Positions 8,575 to 17,745 are shown, counted from the stretch's first letter. The stretch is DNA of 42,045 nucleotides from Olavius sp. associated proteobacterium Delta 1 (GCA_902749685.1 CACVKW010000536.1:1-42045); one strand, 5' to 3'. Notes: generated by a model not told the origin, from the letters alone. Translations and numbers: made by a program.

Positions 8575-9042
8575 ATGTTTAGAGAAATCAGGCTAAAGGA
8601 TAGGGCTGTCAATGATGAAAAAACCATTGAAATAATTACCAAAGGCTCATATGGCGTTTTGTCTACTATAGGCAAAGATGGTTATCCTTACAGGGTACCT
8701 TTAAATTATACGTATTTTGGTAATTGCATTTGTTTTCATTGTGCACAGGCAGGACATAAACTCGAGAATATTAATTTTAATAAAAAAGTATCCTTTTGTG
8801 TGGTAACCAAATCAGATGTACTTGGTAATGAATTTGACACTGACTATGAAAGTGCCATTGCATTCGGGAAAGCAACTGTGGTTACTGATGATTCAGAAAA
8901 AATGGATATCCTATTGTCTGTGTTAAACAAATACTCGGCGGATTATCTTAAAGCCGGAAAAAACTATATAAAAAAAAATAGGGATGAAACCAAAGTAATA
9001 AAAATGAAAATCGAACATTTAAGTGGCAAAGCACACGAATAA
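8575..9042 (+). CDS. Pyridoxamine 5'-phosphate oxidase-family flavoprotein (NimA-like)
   Basis: 155 aa, full length for the small split-barrel FMN-binding family that includes 5-nitroimidazole reductase NimA. Seen: an N-terminal helix, then the strand pair SYGVLSTIGKDGYPYRVPLN, the turn ICFHCAQAGHKLENI (the His-rich FMN/heme-facing loop) and the C-terminal VIKMKIEHLSGKA. The likely role is reduction or sequestration using bound flavin; the substrate is unknown. The start is backed by GGAGGGAG six bases ahead. Only 15 bases separate it from the PAS-Hpt gene. It is markedly AT-rich, with many AAA, ATA and TTT codons, unlike its GC-richer neighbours, which suggests transfer, perhaps from a clostridial donor (inference). 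Confidence 0.85.
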   Translation: MFREIRLKDRAVNDEKTIEIITKGSYGVLSTIGKDGYPYRVPLNYTYFGNCICFHCAQAGHKLENINFNKKVSFCVVTKSDVLGNEFDTDYESAIAFGKATVVTDDSEKMDILLSVLNKYSADYLKAGKNYIKKNRDETKVIKMKIEHLSGKAHE

Positions 9043-9060
9043 TTTTCTGCCAAAGCCGAC

Positions 9061-9089
9061 TTGACAATCCTATATTTTTTTGGCATATG
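9061..9089 (+). promoter_or_regulatory. Candidate promoter for the dehydratase activase
   Basis: A perfect TTGACA at 9061-9066 is followed by a 17-base spacer and CATATG (3 of 6 to the -10 consensus). It lies between the PNPOx-family stop and the activase start and would leave a leader of roughly 120 bases. Confidence 0.3.
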
Positions 9090-9212
9090 CGATGGGTAGC
9101 GGACTGTAAGACTAGTTGACCGGTTGATGATGTTTAGCGGATTCAATCTATCGCCAAGAGTTTCCTAAAGTTTCATAGTTGCTAACATCTTGAATATTTT
9201 GGGAGATTGCCT

Positions 9213-12200
9213 ATGTCTGCCTATCCTCACATCCTCGGTGTCGATATCGGTTCGGTATCCATTTCAGTGGTTGCCTTAGATTCCAGGCAAAAAATCATCG
9301 GCAGCGCCTATGAATTTCATCACGGAAATACGGCCCGAACGCTCAAAGAAATCCTGGAACAATTCGAGCTAACCGCTGTTGGCGGCATTGCAGCGACCGC
9401 AGTGACGCCGGCGATACTGAAAGTAACCCAGCGCTATGACAGCCAGATTGCCGTGCTGAGGGCTGCCAATTTCCAACATGATCGAGTCGGATCCATTCTG
9501 GTGGTGGGGGGTGAAAAATTCGGTTTGCTGCGCCTGGATGAAAGCGGCAATTACCTCGGCTTTAAATCCAACACCGGTTGCGCGGCGGGAACCGGCAGTT
9601 TCCTGGACCAGCAGGCCCAAAGATTGAATTTAAGCTCAGCTGCCGAACTGAGCCGTATTGCCTTGAGCAATAAAGGCCCGGTTCCTAAAATTGCGTCGCG
9701 TTGCGCCGTGTTCGCTAAAACCGACCTGGTCCATGCCCAGCAGGAAGGTTGTACCCTGGCTCAAATCTGTGACGGACTCTGCCTTGGCCTGGCGCGTAAC
9801 ATCTTCGATACCCTCTTTACGGCCGAAGACTTTCATGGACCCATTATTTTTACGGGTGGTGTCTCTTTAAACCGGTCCGTGGTCAAGCACCTGGGTTCGC
9901 TGACCGGCAAAGTAATTATTACCGATGGGACGCTGATGCACGGTGCCGTCGGGGCCGCTTTGAGCCTGGCTGATGAATATTCGGCGCCGGCTTCCGGGGG
10001 GCTGCAGTCGGTCGATGATCTTCTCATTCCCCCCAAGGCCGGCCTGCACTATTTTCATGATCCGCTGGAATTAACGCTCTCCGATTATCCTGAATTTGGC
10101 GGCCTTGAATCTTACCGTCACCGGGCCGGGGACGTGAAGAATGCCGCTGACGTGGAAGTTGATGTCTATCAAGACCTGAAGCATTTCCGGCACCTGACAG
10201 CCTATCTGGGTATTGACGTGGGCTCGACCAGCACCAAAGCGGTGCTGATTGACCGCAACAAGACGGTTGTGGCCGGATTCTATACCCGCACCGCCGGAAA
10301 ACCGGTGGCGGCCGTGCAGGTGATCCTGGCTGCGATCGGTGACATGGTGTTAAAAAACGGCATTGATTTGAACATAATCGGGAGCGGAACCACCGGTGCC
10401 GGACGCAAATTCATCGGCAAAATTATCGGAGCCGATATCACGATCGATGAAATTACGACCCACGCGCGCGCGGCGGTTGAAATTGACCCGCGGGTGGATA
10501 CGATCATTGAGATCGGCGGTCAGGACTCTAAATTTACAACGCTGCAAAACGGCCGCGTCACGTTTGTGGTCATGAACAATGTCTGCGCGGCCGGCACCGG
10601 GAGTTTCATCGAGGAGCAGGCCCAGAAGCTCAACTGCCCCCTGTCCCAGTATTCCGTGCGGGCAGCGCACCGCAAATCGCCGATGGCCAGCGACCGCTGC
10701 ACGGTGTTTATGGAAAGAGACCTGAACCATTATCTCAATGCGGGGTACCCGGTGGATGATATGCTGGCCGCGGTGCTGCATTCCGTGCGGGAGAATTACC
10801 TGACCAAAGTGGCCGATGAGAGCAGCATCGGAAATGTCATTTCTTTTCAAGGGGCAACGGCCAAAAACAAAGCCCTGGTGGCAGCATTTGAAAAAAGGCT
10901 CGGCAAGCCGATCAAGGTTTCCCGCTATTGCCACCTGACCGGCGCCCTGGGAACGGCCCTGATGATTTTCGATCAGGCTATCCCCGCTACACGTTTTCGA
11001 GGACTGGACCTGTATAAAAAAAATATACCGCTGCGCAGCGAGACTTGTGATCTGTGCACCAATCATTGCAAGTTGACGGTGGCCGAAATCGACGGCGTCC
11101 GGGAGGCTTACGGATTTTTGTGCGGCCGGGATTACGACACAAAGCACTATGTTAACAATAACCGGGCCGGATTCGACCTTTTAAAGGAACGCGCCCGGGT
11201 ATTCGCGCTCAAAGGCGCCAATGAATACAAAGAAGCGTTTACCATCGGTATTCCGGCGGCCCTGCATCTGCTGGAAGATCTGCCGTTTTGGAGATTCTTT
11301 TTTAATGAGCTGGGCATTAAAACGGTGACCGGTCAGAGCCGCAAAGACAGCCTCAAGGACGGCAAACGCTTAGCCGGAGCCGAGTTTTGCGCCCCCATGA
11401 CCGCCCTGTACAGTCATGTCAGCGGTCTGTTGGATCGATCGGATTTTATCTTTCTGCCGTTTTACCTCGACAAGAAAGGCCGCGCTAAGGGGCCGCGACG
11501 TCAATACTGCTATTATACCCAGTTTGCCCCCAGCCTGAACAGCGATGCCGGTGGGTCACAAAATCGCAAAAAATTCTTAATGCCGGTGGTGCACTACCTT
11601 TACAGCAATTTTTACACAAAATCCCAGTTGTACTGGATGCTGAGGGGCATCTGTCGGCATCGCATCAGTTATTTTGAAATCTCATCAGCCTATGACCGGG
11701 CCGCTGAGTTTATGAAGGCCTGCCGCGCTCAGTGGCGGGCAGCTTATCAACGGCACAGCGGCCGAATCGATAACCTGCATGTGGTGCTGCTGGGCCGGCC
11801 CTATAACGTGCTGACCGGTGCCATGCACAAGGGCATTCCGAACATCCTGGCCGCTTTAGGCGTCAAAACTTTTTTTCAGGATATGCTGTCCTATTCGCCG
11901 GAAGATGTGAAAACAATTCAACCACTGCTCGATGAACTGCACTGGCATTTTGCCGCCAAAATTCTGGAAGCAGCCGAAGTCATCGCACAATCGCCGGGTG
12001 CCTATCCGATTTTGATGACAGCCTTTAAGTGCTCACCGGATTCGTTTGTAATCGACTATTTTAAAAAAATAATGGACTCCCATGATAAACCCTACCTGAT
12101 CCTGCAACTCGATGATCACGATTCGACGGGTGGCTACGAGACCCGGATTGAAGCGGCTATCCGTTCATTTCACAATCACCGCAGCCTGACCGAAAAACGG

Positions 12201-13475
12201 ATGACCAGAACCGATTTACCGCCGCTGGTGGCCACCAAATCAAGGCACCTGTTGAACCGCACCCTGATTCTTCCCAACTGGGATCCAATTACCTGCAACC
12301 TGATCGCCGCCAATCTCAACCGCGCGGGAATCGATGCACGTTGTCTGGAGGAAACTCCAGCCAGTATCCAGCAGAGTATGCGGTTTAACAGCGGGCAATG
12401 CATCCCGCTCAATATCGTTGCCCAGGAGTTTATTGATTATGTGCAAACCCACGGGCTTGATCCGGCCCGGACCGCATTGTGGATGAGCGTGGGAGAGATC
12501 GCCTGCAACATCAAACTTTATCCGCACTATATCAAAAATATATTGGCTTCATACGGCAACGGCCTGGAGCAGGCCGATGTCTATCTGGGAGCACTGTCAA
12601 TGCTTGACATATCCGTGACGCTGCCGCTCAACAATTATTTCGCCTATATGTTTGGCGGAATGATCCGTAAGATCGGGTGCAAAATAAGGCCCTATGAACG
12701 CCATAAAGGGGACACCGATCAAGTGATTGCTGCTGCGGTCGCTATCTTGTGCGATGCCTTGGCCGGGAATCGATCCAAGGCGGCGGCCGTTGACGAGGTG
12801 GTTTCCAGTCTTGAAGCAATTGAAACGATGGACCCGACCCTGCTGCCGCCGCGGCCCAAAGTGGCGATTTTTGGGGATTTATATACGCGGGACAATAGCG
12901 TGATTAACCAGGATCTGATTCACTTTATCGAAGATAATGGGGGCGAGGTGATCACAACGCCGTATAGCGAATATCTGAAAATGGTTTCGCGACCCTATCT
13001 CAGAAAGTGGCTGATCGAAGGGCGTTACTTAAGCGCGATCTCTTCCCAGGCCCTGATGGCGACCTTAAAGCGGAAGGAAAAAATCTACTACACTTATTTT
13101 GAACGTATATTAAACGAACCGGAGCCGGAATACAATGAACCGGCCAAAGATGTTCTGGCACGCTACAATGTCCGTCTTGAAAATACCGGTGAATCCCTGG
13201 ACAATCTATTAAAGATCCACTACATCAAGAAACACTATCCGGATGTTGCCCTGTTTGTCCAGGCCAGTCCGGCCTTCTGCTGCCCGGCTCTGGTTACCGA
13301 AGCCATGGGCAATGTGATCGAGCGCATAACCAACACCCCGGTTGTCTCCATTACCTATGACGGCACCGGCGGCAGTAAAAACGATGTCATCATACCGTAT
13401 CTCAAGTATCCGCGCCGGGAGAGCCGGAGAGATAAAGATAATTTTGGCAGGCATCGGCTGCGAATGGGGTCGTGA
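9213..13475 (+). CDS. Giant acyl-CoA dehydratase activase (BcrA/BadF/HgdC type)
   Basis: 1,420 aa. It has two ASKHA-fold ATPase modules: GVDIGSVSISVV near residue 9 with CAAGTGSFLDQQAQ (C123), and GIDVGSTSTKAVLID near 330 with CAAGTGSFIEEQAQ (C458). These Cys hold the bridging [4Fe-4S] cluster in known activators, which use ATP to push one electron into 2-hydroxyacyl-CoA dehydratases or benzoyl-CoA reductases. A CxxCxxxC motif (CDLCTNHC, about 611-618) follows, then DUF2229-like and HgdB/BcrB-like sequence to the end. So activator and dehydratase-like parts sit on one chain, an arrangement known from anaerobes but with unclear substrate. The ATG at 9213 has GGGAG seven bases ahead; a TTG two codons earlier is less likely. 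No separate dehydratase subunits or CoA transferase are nearby. Confidence 0.9.
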   Translation: MSAYPHILGVDIGSVSISVVALDSRQKIIGSAYEFHHGNTARTLKEILEQFELTAVGGIAATAVTPAILKVTQRYDSQIAVLRAANFQHDRVGSILVVGGEKFGLLRLDESGNYLGFKSNTGCAAGTGSFLDQQAQRLNLSSAAELSRIALSNKGPVPKIASRCAVFAKTDLVHAQQEGCTLAQICDGLCLGLARNIFDTLFTAEDFHGPIIFTGGVSLNRSVVKHLGSLTGKVIITDGTLMHGAVGAALSLADEYSAPASGGLQSVDDLLIPPKAGLHYFHDPLELTLSDYPEFGGLESYRHRAGDVKNAADVEVDVYQDLKHFRHLTAYLGIDVGSTSTKAVLIDRNKTVVAGFYTRTAGKPVAAVQVILAAIGDMVLKNGIDLNIIGSGTTGAGRKFIGKIIGADITIDEITTHARAAVEIDPRVDTIIEIGGQDSKFTTLQNGRVTFVVMNNVCAAGTGSFIEEQAQKLNCPLSQYSVRAAHRKSPMASDRCTVFMERDLNHYLNAGYPVDDMLAAVLHSVRENYLTKVADESSIGNVISFQGATAKNKALVAAFEKRLGKPIKVSRYCHLTGALGTALMIFDQAIPATRFRGLDLYKKNIPLRSETCDLCTNHCKLTVAEIDGVREAYGFLCGRDYDTKHYVNNNRAGFDLLKERARVFALKGANEYKEAFTIGIPAALHLLEDLPFWRFFFNELGIKTVTGQSRKDSLKDGKRLAGAEFCAPMTALYSHVSGLLDRSDFIFLPFYLDKKGRAKGPRRQYCYYTQFAPSLNSDAGGSQNRKKFLMPVVHYLYSNFYTKSQLYWMLRGICRHRISYFEISSAYDRAAEFMKACRAQWRAAYQRHSGRIDNLHVVLLGRPYNVLTGAMHKGIPNILAALGVKTFFQDMLSYSPEDVKTIQPLLDELHWHFAAKILEAAEVIAQSPGAYPILMTAFKCSPDSFVIDYFKKIMDSHDKPYLILQLDDHDSTGGYETRIEAAIRSFHNHRSLTEKRMTRTDLPPLVATKSRHLLNRTLILPNWDPITCNLIAANLNRAGIDARCLEETPASIQQSMRFNSGQCIPLNIVAQEFIDYVQTHGLDPARTALWMSVGEIACNIKLYPHYIKNILASYGNGLEQADVYLGALSMLDISVTLPLNNYFAYMFGGMIRKIGCKIRPYERHKGDTDQVIAAAVAILCDALAGNRSKAAAVDEVVSSLEAIETMDPTLLPPRPKVAIFGDLYTRDNSVINQDLIHFIEDNGGEVITTPYSEYLKMVSRPYLRKWLIEGRYLSAISSQALMATLKRKEKIYYTYFERILNEPEPEYNEPAKDVLARYNVRLENTGESLDNLLKIHYIKKHYPDVALFVQASPAFCCPALVTEAMGNVIERITNTPVVSITYDGTGGSKNDVIIPYLKYPRRESRRDKDNFGRHRLRMGS

Positions 13476-13985
13476 AAATTTCAAGCACCAATGTCGAAAA
13501 TGTTTTGCTCATTGGATATTCGAATTTGAGATTTATTTGTAATTTGGTGCTTGATAATATGGATTTTAATGCCTTTTTTTCTCCTTGAAACGGTATATTT
13601 TTATAGACTTTTAAAAATCGGTCTAGTTTATTATCGGGTTATTCAGAAAAAGACTTGAGCTGAAAATAGAACAAAAGCAATAATGTGCTTTTGCCTTATT
13701 GCGCCGGCGACGGAATAATTCAAAGCATCCGGTGCTATGCGCGGGATGGTAGCTGACCCTATAGTTGCATAGAATTTTGAAATCCAACTTCGCTGCTGCA
13801 ATGAAGACCATTGAAAGTATTGACTGATCCTGGATTCTGGTTTCTGGATACTGGATGTCGTTGAAAACCACCGACCGTGTACTGTTAGATATCCAGCATC
13901 AAGTATCAAGCATCCAGCATCTGCCCGGAAAAAGCAACGATCTCAGGCATAACAGCCAGGCTAGATGACAAGAATTTATGCACTG
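13476..13985. other. Intergenic region with dispersed repeat
   Basis: No gene is supported. It holds a T-rich tract (13,573-13,581) after the activase that could end its transcript, a 23-base word (13,757-13,779) that recurs with three changes at 18,423-18,445, and the 113-bp repeat at 13,823-13,935. Confidence 0.55.
13823..13935 (-). repeat. 113-bp dispersed repeat, left copy
   Basis: The inverted partner of 18,480-18,592. The outer 36 bases at 13,823-13,858 match the partner perfectly, the 33 bases at 13,891-13,923 match at 31, and the terminal GCTTTTTCCGG-like end is shared. The central 32 bases differ completely, but the total length is the same. It is rich in TGGATACTTGATGCTGG words that can fold back on themselves. 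Confidence 0.88.
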
Positions 13986-14714
13986 TTAGGGTTGACTGTC
14001 TTGCCATTTATCAAATTCCGGCGGAAGCAGCGCCAGGATTTCCTCCCCGCTCAAGCTGTACAGGTCATAGGTAAGATCCAACTGCTGGATGACATCGATA
14101 AAACGCAGTAGAGTTCCCGGGGAGCTTTTTTCCATAAGGGCGCCCCTTTTGGGTTTGCTTTCCGATTCATTAAAATACATTTTATCGGCAGCGTCGAGGA
14201 TACCCCTATTTGTGATCAGGGTCTGTCTGGCGGCCAGCTGATTATGAAATTTGCTTTCCAGATGCAGCGGGGTCCACAAGAGCAGACGGCTCAGGTTTTC
14301 ATCCAGGCCATATACGGAGTAAACCAGATAAGTGCCTGCCAGCAGGTGGCGATGGCCGTTCGGATATCCCGGTTCCAGTATATGGCGATAATCACGGCCG
14401 GGTTTGCGCAGACCGTTTTCTTCAACCGGGCAAACCTGGTCAAAAAAATACAGGGACAACCAGCTCCACAGTTGAACATCGTCTTGCAGACTGTCATTAA
14501 ATATTCCGTCCAGGACCTGATTCAGATATTGAGCCAGTTCCAGTCGGGTGCTGAAGGTTTGTGGCTCGACTTCAGGATCTCCTTCAATTGGTGCTGAAAA
14601 TTCAGAATTTTCCAACAGAATGAAAGGTGGTGGGGTTTTTGAATCCTGCCGGAGCTCAACCAGATAATCGCGAAATCGTTCAATCCCTTTATCGGTTAAT
14701 TTTCTTATAATCAT
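13986..14714 (-). CDS. Unknown protein C of the GHKL-ATPase module
   Basis: 242 aa, soluble, mostly helical by eye, with no signal peptide. Notable features: QLWSWLSLYFFDQVCP (about 81-96), a basic histidine-containing stretch YRHILEPGYPNGHRHLLAG (about 109-127), LLLWTPLHLESKFHNQLAAR (about 144-163) and the C-terminal YDLYSLSGEEILALLPPEF. It faintly recalls DUF6339-type proteins, but I cannot confirm this without a search. It is the last gene of the leftward module, 333 bases after gene B, with a palindromic repeat inserted between them. No good ribosome site precedes the ATG. The function is unknown; the context suggests a partner or effector of the ATPase. Confidence 0.75.
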   Translation of the reverse strand: MIIRKLTDKGIERFRDYLVELRQDSKTPPPFILLENSEFSAPIEGDPEVEPQTFSTRLELAQYLNQVLDGIFNDSLQDDVQLWSWLSLYFFDQVCPVEENGLRKPGRDYRHILEPGYPNGHRHLLAGTYLVYSVYGLDENLSRLLLWTPLHLESKFHNQLAARQTLITNRGILDAADKMYFNESESKPKRGALMEKSSPGTLLRFIDVIQQLDLTYDLYSLSGEEILALLPPEFDKWQDSQP

Positions 14715-15047
14715 CGTAGTGTTGCCTGGGTCTTATTTATAGTTCATTTTTCCGGGACACGGACGAACACGAATTTGACGGATAATAATTGGGACAAATT
14801 CTTTAAATAATGAACCGTAATGCATTTCAATTCCAATTTTGTTATGGCCTCACTCATATGAACCCACATTGATTTGGACAGGATAACAGGATCAACAGGA
14901 TCATTTTTTGCTTAGTAGTATACTATCCTGTTAATCCAGTTGATCCTGTCAAAAAAATTAAATAGACAGAATACCTTACTACGACGTTCGATGTTCATTA
15001 GTTTCTATTTTAAATAAACTGGACGCTTTTCAGGCCAGCGGCGGCGT
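14715..15047. other. Gap inside the ATPase module, with palindromic repeat
   Basis: 333 bases between genes B and C. Holds the inverted repeat 14,877-14,950 and, near 14,755-14,780, a GGACACGGACGAACACGAAT tract of a kind often scattered in such genomes. No gene is seen. Confidence 0.6.
14877..14950. repeat. Imperfect 25/26-bp inverted repeat of ACAGGAT words
   Basis: The left arm (14,877-14,901) begins GACAGGATAACAGGATC and ends CAACAGGAT. The right arm (14,925-14,950) pairs with it apart from one bulge and about three mismatches. The loop holds TTTTTTG and a short TAGTAGTATACTA palindrome. It may act as a transcript-end or mRNA-stability hairpin between genes B and C, or be a mobile palindrome. 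Confidence 0.8.
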
Positions 15048-15803
15048 TCATTGCTGAATTGCCTGATCGAATTTGTCCAGCAGATTGAAATTTGTGCAAA
15101 AGGCTTGCACGGCATTTTCGATCCAGGCCTGGCGGTCGGCCCGGGAAGCCTGATAAGGAACCGACATGCCGGGCAGCGTGGCAGCCAGTTTTAACCAGAG
15201 ACTGGGCCAATCATCATCGCAGTCCGGGTCAGTGTGTTCATCCACGATTAAAATGCGAGTTAATATCTGACGCAGCACTTCAGGGTAAACCAGGGCTAAA
15301 AACCGGTTATCCGAACTTGCGATCAGGCTGATTTCGTCGACGGTGCGATTTAACCTGAGAACCGGCCAGTCGCCCTCAAGATCCAGCTGCCAGATGGTGT
15401 TGCCCAGATCATCGTATTCGACGAAAAGAAGTGATCGGCTGTCGACCGGCTGGCTGTCCTCACTGGCGGGCCGAATTTTATCGACCGATGCCAGTATGCG
15501 GCCGTGAGTGCCGGTTTTGTCGACGACCTTGACCCGGAAAAGCGGCGTCACCGAGGCGGATATGCCCCCCAGCGTTCGATCAGCCGGAATTCGCAGGTTG
15601 CCCACGGTTCCGAAATCATAGCGCCGATAGCCGGAGCGATGGTAGGCTTCGACATAAACCCGCGCGGTTTCCGGCAGCTCCAGGTCCGCTAGATGGAGGG
15701 CAATGTTAAAAAACCGCCGGCTCTCGTCATCCCGCAGCAGATCAATGCGAATATCCGAGCGCCTGATTTTTTTTCTGCCCGTGTAATTAAATTTCCTGAT
15801 CAT
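15048..15803 (-). CDS. Unknown protein B of the GHKL-ATPase module
   Basis: 251 aa. It starts MIRKFNYTGRKKIRRSDI, a distinctive opening that I associate with uncharacterised partners of this kind of ATPase. The first about 120 residues alternate strands (VYVEAYHRSGYRRYDFG, LFRVKVVDKTG) like a beta-sandwich. Then comes a mixed domain with WQLDLEGDWPVLRLN and an acidic segment DEHTDPDCDDDWPSLWLKL. The C-terminus (WIENAVQAFCTNFNLLDKF) is helical. No catalytic motif is recognised and there is no signal peptide or membrane segment. It begins 46 bases after the ATPase stop and is surely co-transcribed with it. It may be an adaptor or substrate-recognition subunit; this is inference from position only. 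Confidence 0.78.
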   Translation of the reverse strand: MIRKFNYTGRKKIRRSDIRIDLLRDDESRRFFNIALHLADLELPETARVYVEAYHRSGYRRYDFGTVGNLRIPADRTLGGISASVTPLFRVKVVDKTGTHGRILASVDKIRPASEDSQPVDSRSLLFVEYDDLGNTIWQLDLEGDWPVLRLNRTVDEISLIASSDNRFLALVYPEVLRQILTRILIVDEHTDPDCDDDWPSLWLKLAATLPGMSVPYQASRADRQAWIENAVQAFCTNFNLLDKFDQAIQQ

Positions 15804-15849
15804 ATTTTTTCAAAACCGACAATCCGTTCCTTTGGGCCAGGATTCTTTG

Positions 15850-17745
15850 CTAGGGGTTGGTCTTGATTCTTAGGTCCCGATTGATATCAAAACCCGTGAT
15901 CGCCAGCTTGAAACTGCCCTGCTGGACTTCAATTTGAACTACGTTGTGTTTATTTAATAAAATTTTGGCGCCGGATACCTGGATCAACAGCGGCGGCAGG
16001 TTGACATCAAAATCGAGAGGCGTGTATTTTTTAAACGGGTCTCCCGTGCGCACCTCGTAGGCCATCCAGATCGTTATATACCTGGGCACGCGCCTGGTTT
16101 TTGACTTTTTCGTCAAACTGAACCCGCCTTTGATAGCGTTGAGCTGCAGATAGTTGCGGCCCCTGGATTCGATGAACTCATCCGGGCTTATTTTTCCGGT
16201 ATCAGGACCCGCCACGTCTTTTTCTGGATTTTCGTTGCGGACCGCCGGATCCGCCTGCAATGCAAACAGGTGTTTTAATAGGTTCTCGTCACGACCTTTT
16301 TGTGGTTGAGTCAGGATTTTAACTATTTCCCGTGGACTGGATTTTACAAAATCGAGGGTGGACGGGCCCAGCTGGTAGCGCTTTTTAAATTTTTTAGAAT
16401 TACGCTCCCATTCGGTATGGGCCGGATTTTCAGCATCCCCCAAAAAGGCTGACAGATCCCGTTCGGTGATAGAAACTATGGCGCGAACCCCTTTATGTTT
16501 GAGGGAGGTAACCTCCGGTATGGTGATCCCCTGGCGAATGAAATGATCTTCGGCCTTCGACAGTTTTTCATCCCGTTCCAGAAATACGGAAAACCCCGAG
16601 TGGATTAATTCTTTGCTGAATTGGCGCCGGATGGTAAGGGGGACATAGAAGGCCAGTCGGTTTCCGCTCGCAAATTTTTCCCTGAGCGATGCCAGATTTT
16701 CCGCTTCAAAAAGATTATCCCTGAGTTTGGGAGCCCGGCCGACCATGGGTTCTTTGAGCGTATAATGGGTATCTACCGGCTGCTGGATGGCCCAACGGGC
16801 GAGATCCAGCAGACCGAGCAGGCCTTGGCTTTCGGGAAAGCGTGATTTTTTTAACAAACCGTCCAGGGTGACGGCGTTGAGATTATAATTTTTACCGGCG
16901 TGGTTTATGACAACAATGAGTCTTCCCGCCAGAATCGGGAAAAAATAATGTTTGATGACCGACTTGATACAATCCGGCGCATTAATTTCTTTGTCCGGAT
17001 AAGGAATCAGAACCGTTAAACCCGGTTTGCCGTTACGGTCGATTAAAAAATGGCTTGCAAAGGTTGCCAGATACGCCGGATCTTCCACCGGCAGGGCAAG
17101 CTCATCGTCAAACACCCCGAAATACCCGTAGGGCGCATACCGGGTTTCACCGGTTTTATGAATCTTTAAAACGGATTGGCCCATCAAAAGTGCCCGGCTG
17201 TCATCCTTGCGAACGGTAAATCCAAAAAATGCATTTATGCGGGAGGCGGCTTGAAAAACTGTTTTGCCCAGCCCCCAGCGGCCAATGTCGGTGGCCTCTT
17301 TGCGGGTGCGGCCGATGTTGCGCCAGAAATAGTAAAAATCATTTTTTTTGACGTTATCATCCAGATCATCATATTGCCGGGTATCGCCCTGCAGACCCCG
17401 GGTGCCGTAGTCCTCAATTAAGATATGCTCAAGGTTCTCCGCAGTTGATGGGGTTTGCTGCAGACCGGAGTGCCTGGCCTCTAAATGGGGCGTAAGTGTC
17501 TCCAGGTAGGTTTTTATGACTGATTGGGGATCGGACCTGCGACCGGGTCCGGCAGAAAACGAAAAGCCAATGGTGACCGGACCGTCTCCTTGAGCCGCGT
17601 CAAGGGAGTTCTGGATGGACTCGCGCACCAGCGCGTCCGTGATACTGCCGATGGCTTCGGTGGTGAAAAACTCACCTTCAATGGGATCGACATTAATTTC
17701 ACCGGGCCGCATCTTGCGAAATCGCCATTGAGGAATCTGAACCAT
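15850..17745 (-). CDS. GHKL (HSP90/MutL/MORC-like) ATPase of a three-gene module
   Basis: 631 aa. The N-terminal Bergerat ATP fold is complete: N-box ESIQNSLDA (E42, N46, D49), G1 box EDYGTRGL (D112, G114, G117) and G2 lid GRWGLGKTVF (155-164). There is no kinase dimerisation His, no receiver domain and no gyrase or MutL C-terminus, so it is none of the common GHKL proteins. Residues about 200-400 resemble a transducer region (KPGLTVLIPYPDKEI, FYVPLTIRRQF). The end (VQIEVQQGSFKLAITGFD) looks like a beta-sandwich. Such ATPases clamp or change shape on ATP binding. Outside housekeeping roles, MORC-like relatives occur in bacterial conflict systems, so defence is plausible but unproven. It is the first gene of a leftward unit with proteins B and C. 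The start MVQIPQWRFRKMRPGE is the only sensible one; its ribosome site is weak. Confidence 0.85.
   Translation of the reverse strand: MVQIPQWRFRKMRPGEINVDPIEGEFFTTEAIGSITDALVRESIQNSLDAAQGDGPVTIGFSFSAGPGRRSDPQSVIKTYLETLTPHLEARHSGLQQTPSTAENLEHILIEDYGTRGLQGDTRQYDDLDDNVKKNDFYYFWRNIGRTRKEATDIGRWGLGKTVFQAASRINAFFGFTVRKDDSRALLMGQSVLKIHKTGETRYAPYGYFGVFDDELALPVEDPAYLATFASHFLIDRNGKPGLTVLIPYPDKEINAPDCIKSVIKHYFFPILAGRLIVVINHAGKNYNLNAVTLDGLLKKSRFPESQGLLGLLDLARWAIQQPVDTHYTLKEPMVGRAPKLRDNLFEAENLASLREKFASGNRLAFYVPLTIRRQFSKELIHSGFSVFLERDEKLSKAEDHFIRQGITIPEVTSLKHKGVRAIVSITERDLSAFLGDAENPAHTEWERNSKKFKKRYQLGPSTLDFVKSSPREIVKILTQPQKGRDENLLKHLFALQADPAVRNENPEKDVAGPDTGKISPDEFIESRGRNYLQLNAIKGGFSLTKKSKTRRVPRYITIWMAYEVRTGDPFKKYTPLDFDVNLPPLLIQVSGAKILLNKHNVVQIEVQQGSFKLAITGFDINRDLRIKTNP

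Noticed and set aside
10350..11147. 265-aa open frame opposite the activase
   Set aside because: Antisense shadow of the second ASKHA module; no family features.
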